Positions 9,016-17,041 of a DNA stretch of 64,000 nt are shown here, one piece after another. Below the pieces are notes generated by a model. It searched no databases and was not told the origin of the DNA. It saw only the letters and a list, made by a program, of their open reading frames with translations. The position numbers and the translations under genes are program-made. This DNA comes from Candidatus Accumulibacter similis (lineage in GTDB: Bacteria; Pseudomonadota; Gammaproteobacteria; Burkholderiales; Rhodocyclaceae), in the NCBI GenBank assembly GCA_013347225.1, contig CP054595.1, positions 3,344,415 to 3,408,414 on the forward strand, in the 5' to 3' direction. Numbering within the stretch: the first letter of the stretch is position 1; each line of letters starts with the position of its first letter.

Positions 9016-10320
9016 TCATCCAGGCAGGTTTCGGAGCAGGTCCGGCAGCGGCGCGATGCAGCCGGGCGTGATCGCCGCCACCTCGGCGCGGTTGACCGCC
9101 GCCAACTCCCCTGCCGCCGCCTCGGCCGACCACAGCAGTTGCACCGGCAGCGCCGCCAATGGCGCCAGGTCGGATGGCGCCTTGTCCTCGCCAAGGAAAG
9201 GCAGCAGCGAAAGGCGGTAGGACGCCGACCGGAAACTGCCGCCGACGACCACGTCTGCAACCGGGATCGCGCTGTCGAGGTGCAGCAACGCCTGCAGGAG
9301 GGCAGCGAGCTCGGGCGGTGGTTCGACCGGCAACTCGCGCGTCGTCGCCACCGCCGCCGGTGGCGGCAGGCTCGAACGACGGCGATCCGGGTGCTGGCGG
9401 TCGATCAGTTCGGCCTCGGCGATGTCGAGCATCACATCCTGCAGCGCGAACACCGGCTCCGGGACGATGCGCAGGGCGCCGTCGGCCAGCGCCGCCACCT
9501 GCTCGAGCTCGAGTCCCTTCAGCCACGCGGCGACGTCCGACGACGACAGCCCGCCCTGCGACAGGTGGACACGCTGGCGGGCGATCGCCGCCAGTTCGCG
9601 CTGGAAGACGGAAGTCATGCGCATGATCCGCGACTGCCGCGAACCGATCTCCTGCGCCAGCCGCCAGGTGGCGTCGTCGAAGCCCTCTTCCGAGAGGCTG
9701 GCGAGGATGGCGGTGCCCTTCTCCATCCATTTCCACACCGATTGCAGGCGCGCCTGCGCGGCGACGAGGCGGAACTCGGAGCCGGAAGCGACGGCGGCGG
9801 CGAACTGCGCTTCCAGCTCGGCCAGGCGCGCCAGCAGGTGGCGCAGGGTGTCCGCGGACAGGCGACCGACGGCACCGCCGGCAGCCACCTGCGAAGCGAG
9901 AAAGCCGAGTTCGGCATCCTCCTCGGCGGCGAACTGCAGCATCAGGTCGATCGCCGCCAGCGCCATGCGGCCGCTTGGCGCCAGATGATACAACCGCTGC
10001 TCGCCGTCCCAGATCAGCAGTTCGTGTTCGCGCAAGCGCTTGAGCACCGTGTCGAGCTTGACCGGGTCGAGCCAGACGAACTGCTCCTCGAGTTCGCGCG
10101 GCGACCAGAAGGGTGACTCGGCGCGCGTACCGATTCCCTTGAGGACCGACAGGCGGATCAGCACCTCGTCGTCACCGCCGCGAAAGAGGGCGACGAAAGC
10201 CGCCAGCAAGGGCCGTGCCGAGAGCAGCGGAAAGAGCGACGGGACGTCCTCGGCAACGACACCGACAGCGAGGAACTCGGCCAATGACGAGTTGGGCGAT
10301 CTGCTGGCGTACTGGCTCAC
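9016..10320 (-). CDS. jetA: Wadjet subunit JetA (MksF/kleisin-like)
   Basis: First gene of the Wadjet operon and the likely kleisin bridging the JetC heads. The 434-residue protein has an N-terminal winged-helix-like part (SPRELEEQFVWLDPVKLDTVLKRLREHELL). A long helical centre follows (LRHLLARLAELEAQFAAAVASG; WKWMEKGTAILASLSEEGFDDATWRLAQE), as in MukF/MksF-type proteins. The C-terminal region (PIPDLL-like helices after a Pro-rich linker) should contact the second head. The proposed start is a GTG at 10320 (VVSQYASRSPNSSLAEFL) with no strong ribosome site; a TTG slightly downstream or an upstream codon are possible. Sequence upstream of 10320 in frame is Arg/Gly-rich and unlikely to be coding. 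Confidence 0.75.
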   Translation of the reverse strand: MSQYASRSPNSSLAEFLAVGVVAEDVPSLFPLLSARPLLAAFVALFRGGDDEVLIRLSVLKGIGTRAESPFWSPRELEEQFVWLDPVKLDTVLKRLREHELLIWDGEQRLYHLAPSGRMALAAIDLMLQFAAEEDAELGFLASQVAAGGAVGRLSADTLRHLLARLAELEAQFAAAVASGSEFRLVAAQARLQSVWKWMEKGTAILASLSEEGFDDATWRLAQEIGSRQSRIMRMTSVFQRELAAIARQRVHLSQGGLSSSDVAAWLKGLELEQVAALADGALRIVPEPVFALQDVMLDIAEAELIDRQHPDRRRSSLPPPAAVATTRELPVEPPPELAALLQALLHLDSAIPVADVVVGGSFRSASYRLSLLPFLGEDKAPSDLAPLAALPVQLLWSAEAAAGELAAVNRAEVAAITPGCIAPLPDLLRNLPG

Positions 10321-10832
10321 GACGGCACCGCGCCAGCAGCCAGTTGTGCCCCGGCAGGCGCCGCCGCCAGTGCCGCTCTCCGTCCCGCCACCCGCTTGCG
10401 ACCGACGGCGGCACCCGTCGGCCGCGGGTCGTCGCCAGCGGCGGCGCAGCGGCGCGGCCGGCGGTGAAAAGGCAGCAGGATCAGCCACATGCTTTGCATC
10501 CTTGTTCGCGAGACACCCCGAGCCTTGCGGCGCCCGTCGCCGATGAAGCCACGGCGCCGGCAAGCGACGGCAGTCGCTCCCTGCTCTGGCGGCGCTGCTG
10601 CTGATGCCGGCTCCCTGCGGCTGTCAGCGACGCCGCAGCCGGCCGCGAGTCGAGGAGGCCGATTATCGCCCAATTCGGTGCCACGCGCCCGCGCTGGCGG
10701 CCAGTCGGCCGCCGGACCGACGGCCGACGCGCCACCTCGCTGGCGCCGGCCGGCAGCGCGGCACCCAGACGCAATCCTGTTGCATTTACAATGAGGTTGT
10801 GCTTCAATCCGGCCGTCACCCGGAGGCCTCGA
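10321..10832. other. divergent intergenic region jetA / zinc-type ABC cluster
   Basis: About 510 bases between two divergent operons. Open frames here are Arg/Ala/Pro-rich shadows without motifs. A reasonable -10 hexamer (TACAAT, 10787-10792) stands 40 bases before the DUF2796 gene, with no clear -35, so activation or repression by a factor is plausible. I could not find a convincing Zur palindrome by eye, nor a clear promoter for jetA. Confidence 0.45.
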
Positions 10833-11357
10833 ATGAAGACATCTGCCCTGCCCTGCCTGCTCGCCGCCATCTGTGTGCTGCCTCTGCCGGCCCTGGCCGG
10901 CAGGAGCGCTGCGCACGTTCATGGGGTGGCCAGCCTGCAGGTCGCCATTGACGGCGGCACGCTCACGCTGCAGTTCGAGACGCCGCTCGCGAATCTCCTC
11001 GGCTTCGAGCACGCACCGCGAAGCGAAAAGCAGAAGCAGGCGGTGCGACTCATGGCCGACCGACTGCGCCAGGCTGGCGCTGTCTTCACGCCGTCGCCGG
11101 CAGCCCGCTGCAGCGCGATCTCCGTCGAACTCGAGTCGCCGCTGTTGCAGCCGTCGCCGCAGTCCGGCGACGATGCCCATGCCGACCTCGACGGCAGCTT
11201 CGTCTTCCGCTGCCAGGATCCTGCAGCACTGCGCGACCTCGAAGTCGGCCTCTTTGCGAGCTTCCCCAGACTGCAGCGGATCGACGTGCAGGTCGCCGGA
11301 CCACGCGGGCAGTCCGCCGCCCGTCTGTCGCCGCAGCAGCGGCGCGTCTCCTGGTAG
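10833..11357 (+). CDS. DUF2796 (ZrgA-like) periplasmic protein
   Basis: A 174-residue exported protein: signal peptide MKTSALPCLLAAICVLPLPALA, then the hallmark AAHVHGVASLQVAIDGGTL and ETPLANLLGFEHAP. These are characteristic of DUF2796/ZrgA proteins, which in Pseudomonas and Vibrio belong to zinc-starvation clusters. The His-rich central stretch common in the family is reduced here to a few residues (SGDDAHADLDG). A ribosome site CGGAGG (10821-10826) precedes the ATG at 10833. The ABC ATPase starts five bases after its stop, so the two form one operon. The probable role is metal (zinc) capture or delivery; that part is inference from the family. Confidence 0.85.
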   Translation: MKTSALPCLLAAICVLPLPALAGRSAAHVHGVASLQVAIDGGTLTLQFETPLANLLGFEHAPRSEKQKQAVRLMADRLRQAGAVFTPSPAARCSAISVELESPLLQPSPQSGDDAHADLDGSFVFRCQDPAALRDLEVGLFASFPRLQRIDVQVAGPRGQSAARLSPQQRRVSW

Positions 11358-11361
11358 GGAC

Positions 11362-12075
11362 ATGCCGGCGACGGTCATCCAGATCAGGGATCTGCGCTTC
11401 CGCTGGGCCAACGACGCGGGCTTCTGCCTCGACATTCCCCTCTTCGAAGCGCAAGCGGGCGAACGCATCTTTCTCCACGGCCCGAGCGGCAGCGGCAAGA
11501 GCACCCTGCTCGGGTTGCTCGGTGGCGTCCTCGTACCCGAACGCGGCCGCCTGCAGCTGCTCGGCAGCGATCTGACGCAGCTCCGGCCGGCAGCCCGTGA
11601 CCGTTTCCGGGCCGACCACGTCGGCTTCATCTTTCAGCAGTTCAACCTCGTCCCCTATCTTTCGCTGGTCGACAACGTCCTCCTGGCGTGCCGCTTTTCG
11701 GCCCGCCGGCTGGCGTGGGCGACGGCTGCCGGCAACACGCCGGCAACCGAGGCGCGCCGCCTGCTGGCACAACTGGACCTCGACCCATCACTGCACGGGC
11801 GTCAGGTCACCCGCCTGAGCGTCGGCCAGCAGCAGCGGGTCGCCGCGGCCCGCGCGCTGATCGGGCAGCCCGAGATCGTCATCGCCGATGAGCCGACCTC
11901 GGCGCTCGATGCCGAGCGACAGGGTGCGTTCCTCGAACTGCTGCGAGACGAGTGCGAGCGCAGCGGCAGCACCCTGCTTTTCGTCAGCCACGACCGCCGG
12001 CTGGCGGCTGGTTTCGACCGCGAGCTGTCGTTGAGCGCGCTCGGCGCCACGGGCAGCGGCGAGGTCACGCAATGA
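11362..12075 (+). CDS. ABC transporter ATPase (LolD/MacB type)
   Basis: A 237-residue nucleotide-binding protein with Walker A GPSGSGKST, Q-loop FIFQQFNL, signature LSVGQQQR, Walker B IVIADEPTSALD and switch His FVSHD, all intact. Its closest relatives by motif are LolD/MacB-type ATPases that power mechanotransmission rather than import channels. It partners with the FtsX-like permease that overlaps its end by four bases (ATGA). Together with the DUF2796 gene this copies the layout of the Pseudomonas PA4063-PA4065 zinc-responsive cluster (from memory). The fourth, lipoprotein component is not present here. Confidence 0.9.
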   Translation: MPATVIQIRDLRFRWANDAGFCLDIPLFEAQAGERIFLHGPSGSGKSTLLGLLGGVLVPERGRLQLLGSDLTQLRPAARDRFRADHVGFIFQQFNLVPYLSLVDNVLLACRFSARRLAWATAAGNTPATEARRLLAQLDLDPSLHGRQVTRLSVGQQQRVAAARALIGQPEIVIADEPTSALDAERQGAFLELLRDECERSGSTLLFVSHDRRLAAGFDRELSLSALGATGSGEVTQ

Positions 12076-13334
12076 AGTGGCTGCTCATGCTGGCCGTGCG
12101 CAGCGCCTGCAACCGGCGCCTGACGCTCGGCATGACGCTGGTCGCCGTCGCCCTCAGCGTCACCCTGCTGCTCGGCGTCGAGCGCGTTCGCCACGAAGCG
12201 CGCAACAGCTTCGCGCTGTCGGTCTCCGGGACCGACCTCGTCGTCGGCGCCCGCACCAGCGCCGTCCAACTGATGCTCTACGCCGTCTTCCGCCTCGGCG
12301 AGGCGAGCAACAACATCCGCTGGCAGAGCTACCTGACGGTTGCGGAGAATCCGGCCGTGGCCTGGGCCATCCCGCTGTCGCTCGGCGATTCGCATCACGG
12401 CCTGCCGGTGCTCGGCACGACCACAGCCTATTTCGAGCATTTCCGCTACGGCGACGGGCAACCGCTGACGTTCGCCGCCGGCGCGCCGTTCTCCGGTCCC
12501 TTCGACACGGTGCTCGGCGCCGAGGTGGCGGAAAGGCTCGGCTACAGCCTCGGTGACAGCATCGTCATCAACCACGGGATGGGCGACGTCAGTCTCGCCG
12601 GGCATGACGACAAGCCGTTCACGGTGGTCGGCATCCTCGCGCGTACCGGTACACCCGTCGACCGCACGCTGCATGTCAGCCTGGAAGCGATCACCGCCAT
12701 CCATCTCGACTGGGCAGGTGGCGCACCGCTGCCGGGGCTGTCGATCCCGCCCGAACACGTGCGCAAGTTCGACCTCCGGCCCAAGGAGATCACCGCTGCG
12801 CTGGTCGGGCTGAAGAACCGCGCCGCGGTGTTCCGGGTGCAGCGCCAGATCAACAACCACGCCGACGAGCCGCTGCTGGCGGTGCTGCCCGGCGTTGCCC
12901 TCGACCAGCTCTGGCAGATGGTCGGCCTTGTCGAACGAACGCTGCTGGCGGTTTCGGCGATGGTCGTTGTCGTCGGCCTCGCCGGCCTCGTCGCGGTCAT
13001 CCTGGCCAGCCTCGGCGAACGCCGCCGCGAGCTCGCCATCCTGCGCTCGGTGGGCGCCCGGCCCGGCGAACTGTTCCTCCTGCTGAGCGCCGAGGCGCTT
13101 TTCGTCACTCTTCTCGGCGCTCTCCTCGGCGTCGCGCTGCTGGCTCTGCTGACCGCACTGCTCGCGCCGCTCGTGCAGGCGCACTTCGGTCTCTCGCTGC
13201 AGGCGCAGTGGGTTTCCGCCGACGAACTGCGGCTGCTGGCGGCCGTCGTCGCTGCCGGCCTGCTGGCGAGTCTGGTCCCCGGCTATTCAGCCTATCGCCT
13301 CTCGCTCGCCGACGGGCTGACGCCACGGATCTGA
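12072..13334 (+). CDS. FtsX/MacB-type ABC permease
   Basis: A 420-residue inner-membrane permease. One N-terminal transmembrane helix (MTLVAVALSVTLLLGV) is followed by a large periplasmic domain of about 250 residues. Three C-terminal helices come next (LLAVSAMVVVVGLAGLVAVIL; LLGALLGVALLALLTALL; LLAAVVAAGLLASLVPG), the MacB/FtsX topology. The short conserved segment ERRRELAILRSVGARPGELF between helices is the ATPase-coupling loop. It is translationally coupled to the ATPase gene. The substrate is unknown; association with DUF2796 suggests zinc or a zinc-loaded partner. Confidence 0.88.
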   Translation: MKWLLMLAVRSACNRRLTLGMTLVAVALSVTLLLGVERVRHEARNSFALSVSGTDLVVGARTSAVQLMLYAVFRLGEASNNIRWQSYLTVAENPAVAWAIPLSLGDSHHGLPVLGTTTAYFEHFRYGDGQPLTFAAGAPFSGPFDTVLGAEVAERLGYSLGDSIVINHGMGDVSLAGHDDKPFTVVGILARTGTPVDRTLHVSLEAITAIHLDWAGGAPLPGLSIPPEHVRKFDLRPKEITAALVGLKNRAAVFRVQRQINNHADEPLLAVLPGVALDQLWQMVGLVERTLLAVSAMVVVVGLAGLVAVILASLGERRRELAILRSVGARPGELFLLLSAEALFVTLLGALLGVALLALLTALLAPLVQAHFGLSLQAQWVSADELRLLAAVVAAGLLASLVPGYSAYRLSLADGLTPRI

Positions 13335-13689
13335 GCCGAGGCACCGCCAACGACCGCCGTCGACCACCGACGCCTGACGGAGTGGACACCGAGCACGCCA
13401 CGTGGCGCAGCATGTCCGACCATCCTGGCCGAGGCAGCGCCAGGACGCACCGAAGATCGGGCCCATCCCGCGGGCTGCTGCGGGCTGTCCAGGGCGCACA
13501 GTCGGCCCCGATCCCCGCTGCCGAGCCGGGCCGATCCTCTGAAGTTCCTGCCTGATCTGCCGACGGCTCCGCGCCGCATTCGCAACCGCGGCATTGGCGT
13601 ACCATTGGCAGCGCTCGGCCACGGCACCTCGAGTCCTGGTCACGAGCGGCAAGACCTGTCTGCCCAATGTCCAGAGGAAGGATTCAGCG
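13335..13689. other. gene-free stretch before the alcohol dehydrogenase
   Basis: About 355 bases with no supported gene; frames here are short and Arg/Pro-rich. The last bases hold the dehydrogenase ribosome site GAGGAAGG (13674-13681). No clear terminator T-run is seen after the ABC permease, and no clear promoter. Confidence 0.4.
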
Positions 13690-14736
13690 ATGATCAAGAC
13701 CAAAGCATACGCGGCCCACAGCAGCACGGGCGCGCTGGCACCCTTTGAACTGCACCGCCGCAACCCGGGCGCGGAGGATGTGCAGATCGAGATTCTGTAT
13801 TGCGGTGTTTGCCACTCGGATCTGCACACCGCTCGCGGCGAGTGGCACAACACCCAATACCCCTGTGTCCCCGGGCACGAGATCGTCGGCCGCGTCGTCG
13901 CCGTCGGTGATGGTGTCCGCGGCTTCAAGGTCGGTGATCTGGCCGGCGTCGGCTGCATGATCGACAGTTGTGGCCATTGCCATTCCTGCCATGAGGGTGA
14001 CGAGCAATACTGCGAAAACGGTTTCACTGGAACCTACAACGGTCCGGTGTTCGGCGGCGAGAATACCTTCGGCGGCTATTCGCGAACGATCGTCGTCAAG
14101 GAGTCCTTTGTCCTGCATGTCAGGCACGACGAGAAGGATCTGGCACGTGTCGCCCCCCTCCTCTGCGCCGGGATCACGACCTACTCGCCGCTGCGCCATT
14201 GGGGCGCCGGACCGGGCAGAAAGGTCGGCATCGTCGGTCTCGGAGGACTCGGCCACATGGGGGTCAAGATCGCGCACGCACTCGGCGCCCACGTCGTCCT
14301 GTTCACCACCTCACCCGGCAAGAGCGACGACGGCAAGCAGCTTGGCGCCGATGTTGTGTGCATTTCCACCAGCCCCGAACAGATGGCTGCACAGGCCAAC
14401 CAACTGGATTTCATCCTGAACACGGTGGCGGCGCCGCACGACCTCGACGCCTATCTGCAACTGCTCAAGCGCGACGGCACGATGGCACTGGTCGGCGCCC
14501 CGGCGGAGCCACACCCGCCGTCGAATGTCTTCAACCTGATCTTCAAGCGCCGCCGCATCGCCGGCTCGCTGATCGGCGGCATCAAAGAGACGCAGGAGAT
14601 GCTCGATTTCTGCGCCGACCATCAGATCCTTTCCGACGTCGAGACGATCCCGATTGATTACATCAATACGGCGTACGAGCGGATGCTGAAGAGCGACGTC
14701 AAGTACCGATTCGTGATTGACATGGCGAGCCTGTAA
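13690..14736 (+). CDS. zinc-dependent NAD(P) alcohol dehydrogenase (YahK/CAD type)
   Basis: A 348-residue medium-chain dehydrogenase reducing aldehydes or oxidising primary alcohols. The catalytic zinc site is visible as YCGVCHSD and PGHEIVGRV. The structural zinc site is the four-Cys run CGHCHSCHEGDEQYC. The Rossmann motif is GLGGLGHMGVKIAHALGAHVV. The C-terminal part (GSLIGGIKETQEMLDFCADH) matches the YahK / cinnamyl-alcohol-dehydrogenase subgroup. The start is at 13690 behind GAGGAAGG. The gene stands alone between the ABC cluster and the kdp locus. Confidence 0.92.
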   Translation: MIKTKAYAAHSSTGALAPFELHRRNPGAEDVQIEILYCGVCHSDLHTARGEWHNTQYPCVPGHEIVGRVVAVGDGVRGFKVGDLAGVGCMIDSCGHCHSCHEGDEQYCENGFTGTYNGPVFGGENTFGGYSRTIVVKESFVLHVRHDEKDLARVAPLLCAGITTYSPLRHWGAGPGRKVGIVGLGGLGHMGVKIAHALGAHVVLFTTSPGKSDDGKQLGADVVCISTSPEQMAAQANQLDFILNTVAAPHDLDAYLQLLKRDGTMALVGAPAEPHPPSNVFNLIFKRRRIAGSLIGGIKETQEMLDFCADHQILSDVETIPIDYINTAYERMLKSDVKYRFVIDMASL

Positions 14737-14934
14737 TCAGAGGCCCTGATGGCACCGCCGCCGGGCGCCGGCCGCCCATGCCGGCGTCCATCGCCTGCCC
14801 GCGCGCCCCGACAGGCTCGCACGCCATGCGAAGCACCTCGGACGCGCCCACACGGTGCGAACCAGCCTGATCGACCGCGGCGCCCGTTGCGCGTCTGCCG
14901 TGGCAGCCACAACGACTGTCGCGGACGCGTGATC

Positions 14935-14951
14935 TTTATCGTGTCTTTACA
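14935..14951 (+). promoter_or_regulatory. KdpE-like response-regulator box
   Basis: The sequence reads TTTATC, five bases, TTTACA. The E. coli kdp promoter binds KdpE at TTTATA, five bases, TTTACA, so this is an eleven-of-twelve match with identical spacing, 82 bases before the first gene of the operon. KdpE itself is encoded at 22486-23181. A weak -10 (TAGCAT, 14994-14999) follows without a -35, as expected for an activator-dependent promoter. Confidence 0.6.
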
Positions 14952-14970
14952 CGCGGTTCACCGCCTTTTC

Positions 14971-14986
14971 GACCATCTTGATGGTC
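14971..14986. repeat. 16-bp inverted repeat in the kdp promoter
   Basis: GACCATC TT GATGGTC is a perfect inverted repeat with 7-base arms, sitting where the -35 region of the kdp promoter would be. It could be an operator for a second regulator or a small hairpin. No function is shown. Confidence 0.4.
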
Positions 14987-15032
14987 ACCGGCCTAGCATT
15001 CCGTTTGTCAACACCCTGACTGGAGGAATGCA

Positions 15033-15128
15033 ATGGATGTCGTCTATCTGACCGCGCTGGCCCTGCTGTTCGGGCTTGTCGTGGCGCTCGCCCATGGCTG
15101 CGCCCGCCTGACCGGAGGCCGCGCATGA
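15033..15128 (+). CDS. 31-residue membrane peptide leading the kdp operon
   Basis: The short frame encodes [21 protein letters not shown] followed by [10 protein letters not shown]: one hydrophobic helix with a short basic tail. A ribosome site TGGAGG (15021-15026) stands seven bases before the ATG. Its stop overlaps the kdpF start (ATGA, 15125-15128), so translation is coupled. Small membrane peptides upstream of kdpF occur in several proteobacterial kdp operons, from memory, without an established role. It may be a KdpF-like stabiliser of the KdpFABC complex. Too short for most gene callers. Confidence 0.7.
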   Translation: MDVVYLTALALLFGLVVALAHGCARLTGGRA

Positions 15129-15217
15129 GCCTGCTCACCATCCTCGCCGGCCTCGCCGCCGGCGGCCTGTTGGTCTATCTGATCGTGGCGCTGCTGTTTC
15201 CGGAGGACTTCTCATGA
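15125..15217 (+). CDS. kdpF: potassium-transporting ATPase subunit KdpF
   Basis: A 30-residue single-helix peptide ([20 protein letters not shown], then [10 protein letters not shown]) matching KdpF, including the conserved LVYL...LL.PE.F ending. KdpF stabilises the KdpFABC complex in the inner membrane. It overlaps the preceding 31-residue peptide by four bases and kdpA by four bases (ATGA at 15214-15217), an unbroken coupled chain. Confidence 0.9.
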   Translation: MSLLTILAGLAAGGLLVYLIVALLFPEDFS

Positions 15218-17025
15218 ACGACCACGCATGGATCCTGCTCGGTCTTTTCATGGCGATGTTGCTGCTCCTGGCCCGACCAATGGGCATCTACATCTCCAGG
15301 GTCATGACGATGGGGAATCACGAGACCTGCGTCAGCGGCGTCGAGAGAGCGGTGTTCCGGGCCTGTGGTATCCAGCGCGACGAAGAGATGGGCTGGCTGC
15401 AGTATGCACTGGCGGTACTGCTGTTCAACGCGCTCGGCCTGCTCGCCGTCTATGCCCTGCAGCGCCTGCAACTGTGGTTGCCATTGAATCCGCAGGCGAT
15501 GGCCAATGTCAGCCCCGATTCGGCCTTCAACACGGCGGTGAGCTTCGTCACCAACACCAACTGGCAGGGCTATGGCGGCGAATCGACGATGGGCTACCTG
15601 ATCCAGATGCTTGGCCTGACGGTGCAGAACTTCGTTTCCGCGGCAACCGGCATCGCCGTCGCCATCGCGCTCATCCGCGGCTTTGCACGGCATTCGGCGG
15701 CTGGCATCGGCAATGCGTGGGCAGACATCTTTCGCGCCACCATCTGGATTCTGCTGCCGCTGTCACTGCTTTTCGCGCTGTTCCTGAGCAGTCAGGGCGT
15801 GATCCAGAACTTCGCCACCTATCAGGAAGTGAACACCGTCGACGTGACCACATATCATGCGCCAAAGCTCGACGCCGACGGCCAGATCCTGAAGGACGAG
15901 CAGGGCAACCCGGTGACGGAAGCTGCATCGACGACGACCCAGACCCTGGCCATGGGCCCGGTTGCTTCGCAGGAAGCGATCAAGATGCTCGGCACCAACG
16001 GCGGCGGCTTCTTCAACGCCAACTCGGCGCACCCGTTCGAGAACCCGACGCCATTGGTGAACTTCCTGCAGATGCTGTCGATCTTCCTGATTCCCGGCGC
16101 GCTGTGCATCACCTTCGGCTGCATCGTCGGCGACGAACGCCAGGGCTGGACGGTGTTTGCCGGGATGGCGCTGCTCTTCGTCAGCTTTGCCATCGGCGCG
16201 ATCAGCTTCGAGCAGCAAGGCAATCCGCTGCTGGCGCAGGTCGGCGAAACCGAGGCGACGGGCGTGCGCACCACCGCCTTGACCGACGGCAACATGGAGG
16301 GCAAGGAAGCGCGCTTCGGTATCGCCGATTCGGCCCTTTTTGCGACGATCACCACGGCCGCGTCCTGCGGTGCGGTCAATGCGATGCACGACTCGTTCAC
16401 GCCGCTCGGCGGTGCCGTGCCACTGGTGATGATGCAACTCGGTGAAGTCGTCTTCGGCGGTGTCGGTTCCGGCCTCTACGGCATGCTGATCTTTGCCGTG
16501 ATGGCGGTATTCATCGCCGGACTGATGATCGGACGGACGCCGGAATACCTGGGCAAGAAGATCGAGGCGCACGAGATGAAGATGACGTCGATCGCCATCC
16601 TCGCGACGCCCCTGCTGGTCCTCGTCGGCACCGCCGTTGCCGTGACGACCGACGCTGGCCGGGCCGGCATCGTCAACCCGGGCGCGCACGGCTTTGCCGA
16701 AATCCTCTACGCCTTCTCGTCGGCAGCCAACAACAACGGCAGCGCGTTCGCCGGACTCTCGGCCAACACACCTTTCTACAATGTGCTGCTGGCACTGTCG
16801 ATGTGGTTTGGCCGTTTTGCCGTGATCGTACCGGTGCTGGCGATGGCCGGGTCGCTGGCCGCCAAGAAGCGGATCTCGGTGACCGCCGGGACCCTGCCGA
16901 CGCACGGCCCGCTGTTCGTCGTGCTGCTGGTCGGTGTCGTGCTGCTGGTCGGTCTGCTCAACTATGTGCCCGCGTTGGCGCTCGGACCGCTGGTCGAGCA
17001 TCTCGTGCTGTGGTCGACGCGATGA
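15214..17025 (+). CDS. kdpA: potassium-transporting ATPase subunit KdpA
   Basis: A 603-residue potassium channel-like subunit of the Kdp P-type pump, about 10 transmembrane helices. The four selectivity-filter loops are visible as [51 protein letters not shown] and [13 protein letters not shown]. Length is slightly above the E. coli protein (557), from extra loop sequence near [18 protein letters not shown]. The kdpB gene follows after 16 bases. Confidence 0.97.
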   Translation: MNDHAWILLGLFMAMLLLLARPMGIYISRVMTMGNHETCVSGVERAVFRACGIQRDEEMGWLQYALAVLLFNALGLLAVYALQRLQLWLPLNPQAMANVSPDSAFNTAVSFVTNTNWQGYGGESTMGYLIQMLGLTVQNFVSAATGIAVAIALIRGFARHSAAGIGNAWADIFRATIWILLPLSLLFALFLSSQGVIQNFATYQEVNTVDVTTYHAPKLDADGQILKDEQGNPVTEAASTTTQTLAMGPVASQEAIKMLGTNGGGFFNANSAHPFENPTPLVNFLQMLSIFLIPGALCITFGCIVGDERQGWTVFAGMALLFVSFAIGAISFEQQGNPLLAQVGETEATGVRTTALTDGNMEGKEARFGIADSALFATITTAASCGAVNAMHDSFTPLGGAVPLVMMQLGEVVFGGVGSGLYGMLIFAVMAVFIAGLMIGRTPEYLGKKIEAHEMKMTSIAILATPLLVLVGTAVAVTTDAGRAGIVNPGAHGFAEILYAFSSAANNNGSAFAGLSANTPFYNVLLALSMWFGRFAVIVPVLAMAGSLAAKKRISVTAGTLPTHGPLFVVLLVGVVLLVGLLNYVPALALGPLVEHLVLWSTR

Positions 17026-17041
17026 TCCGCTGGAGAATCTG

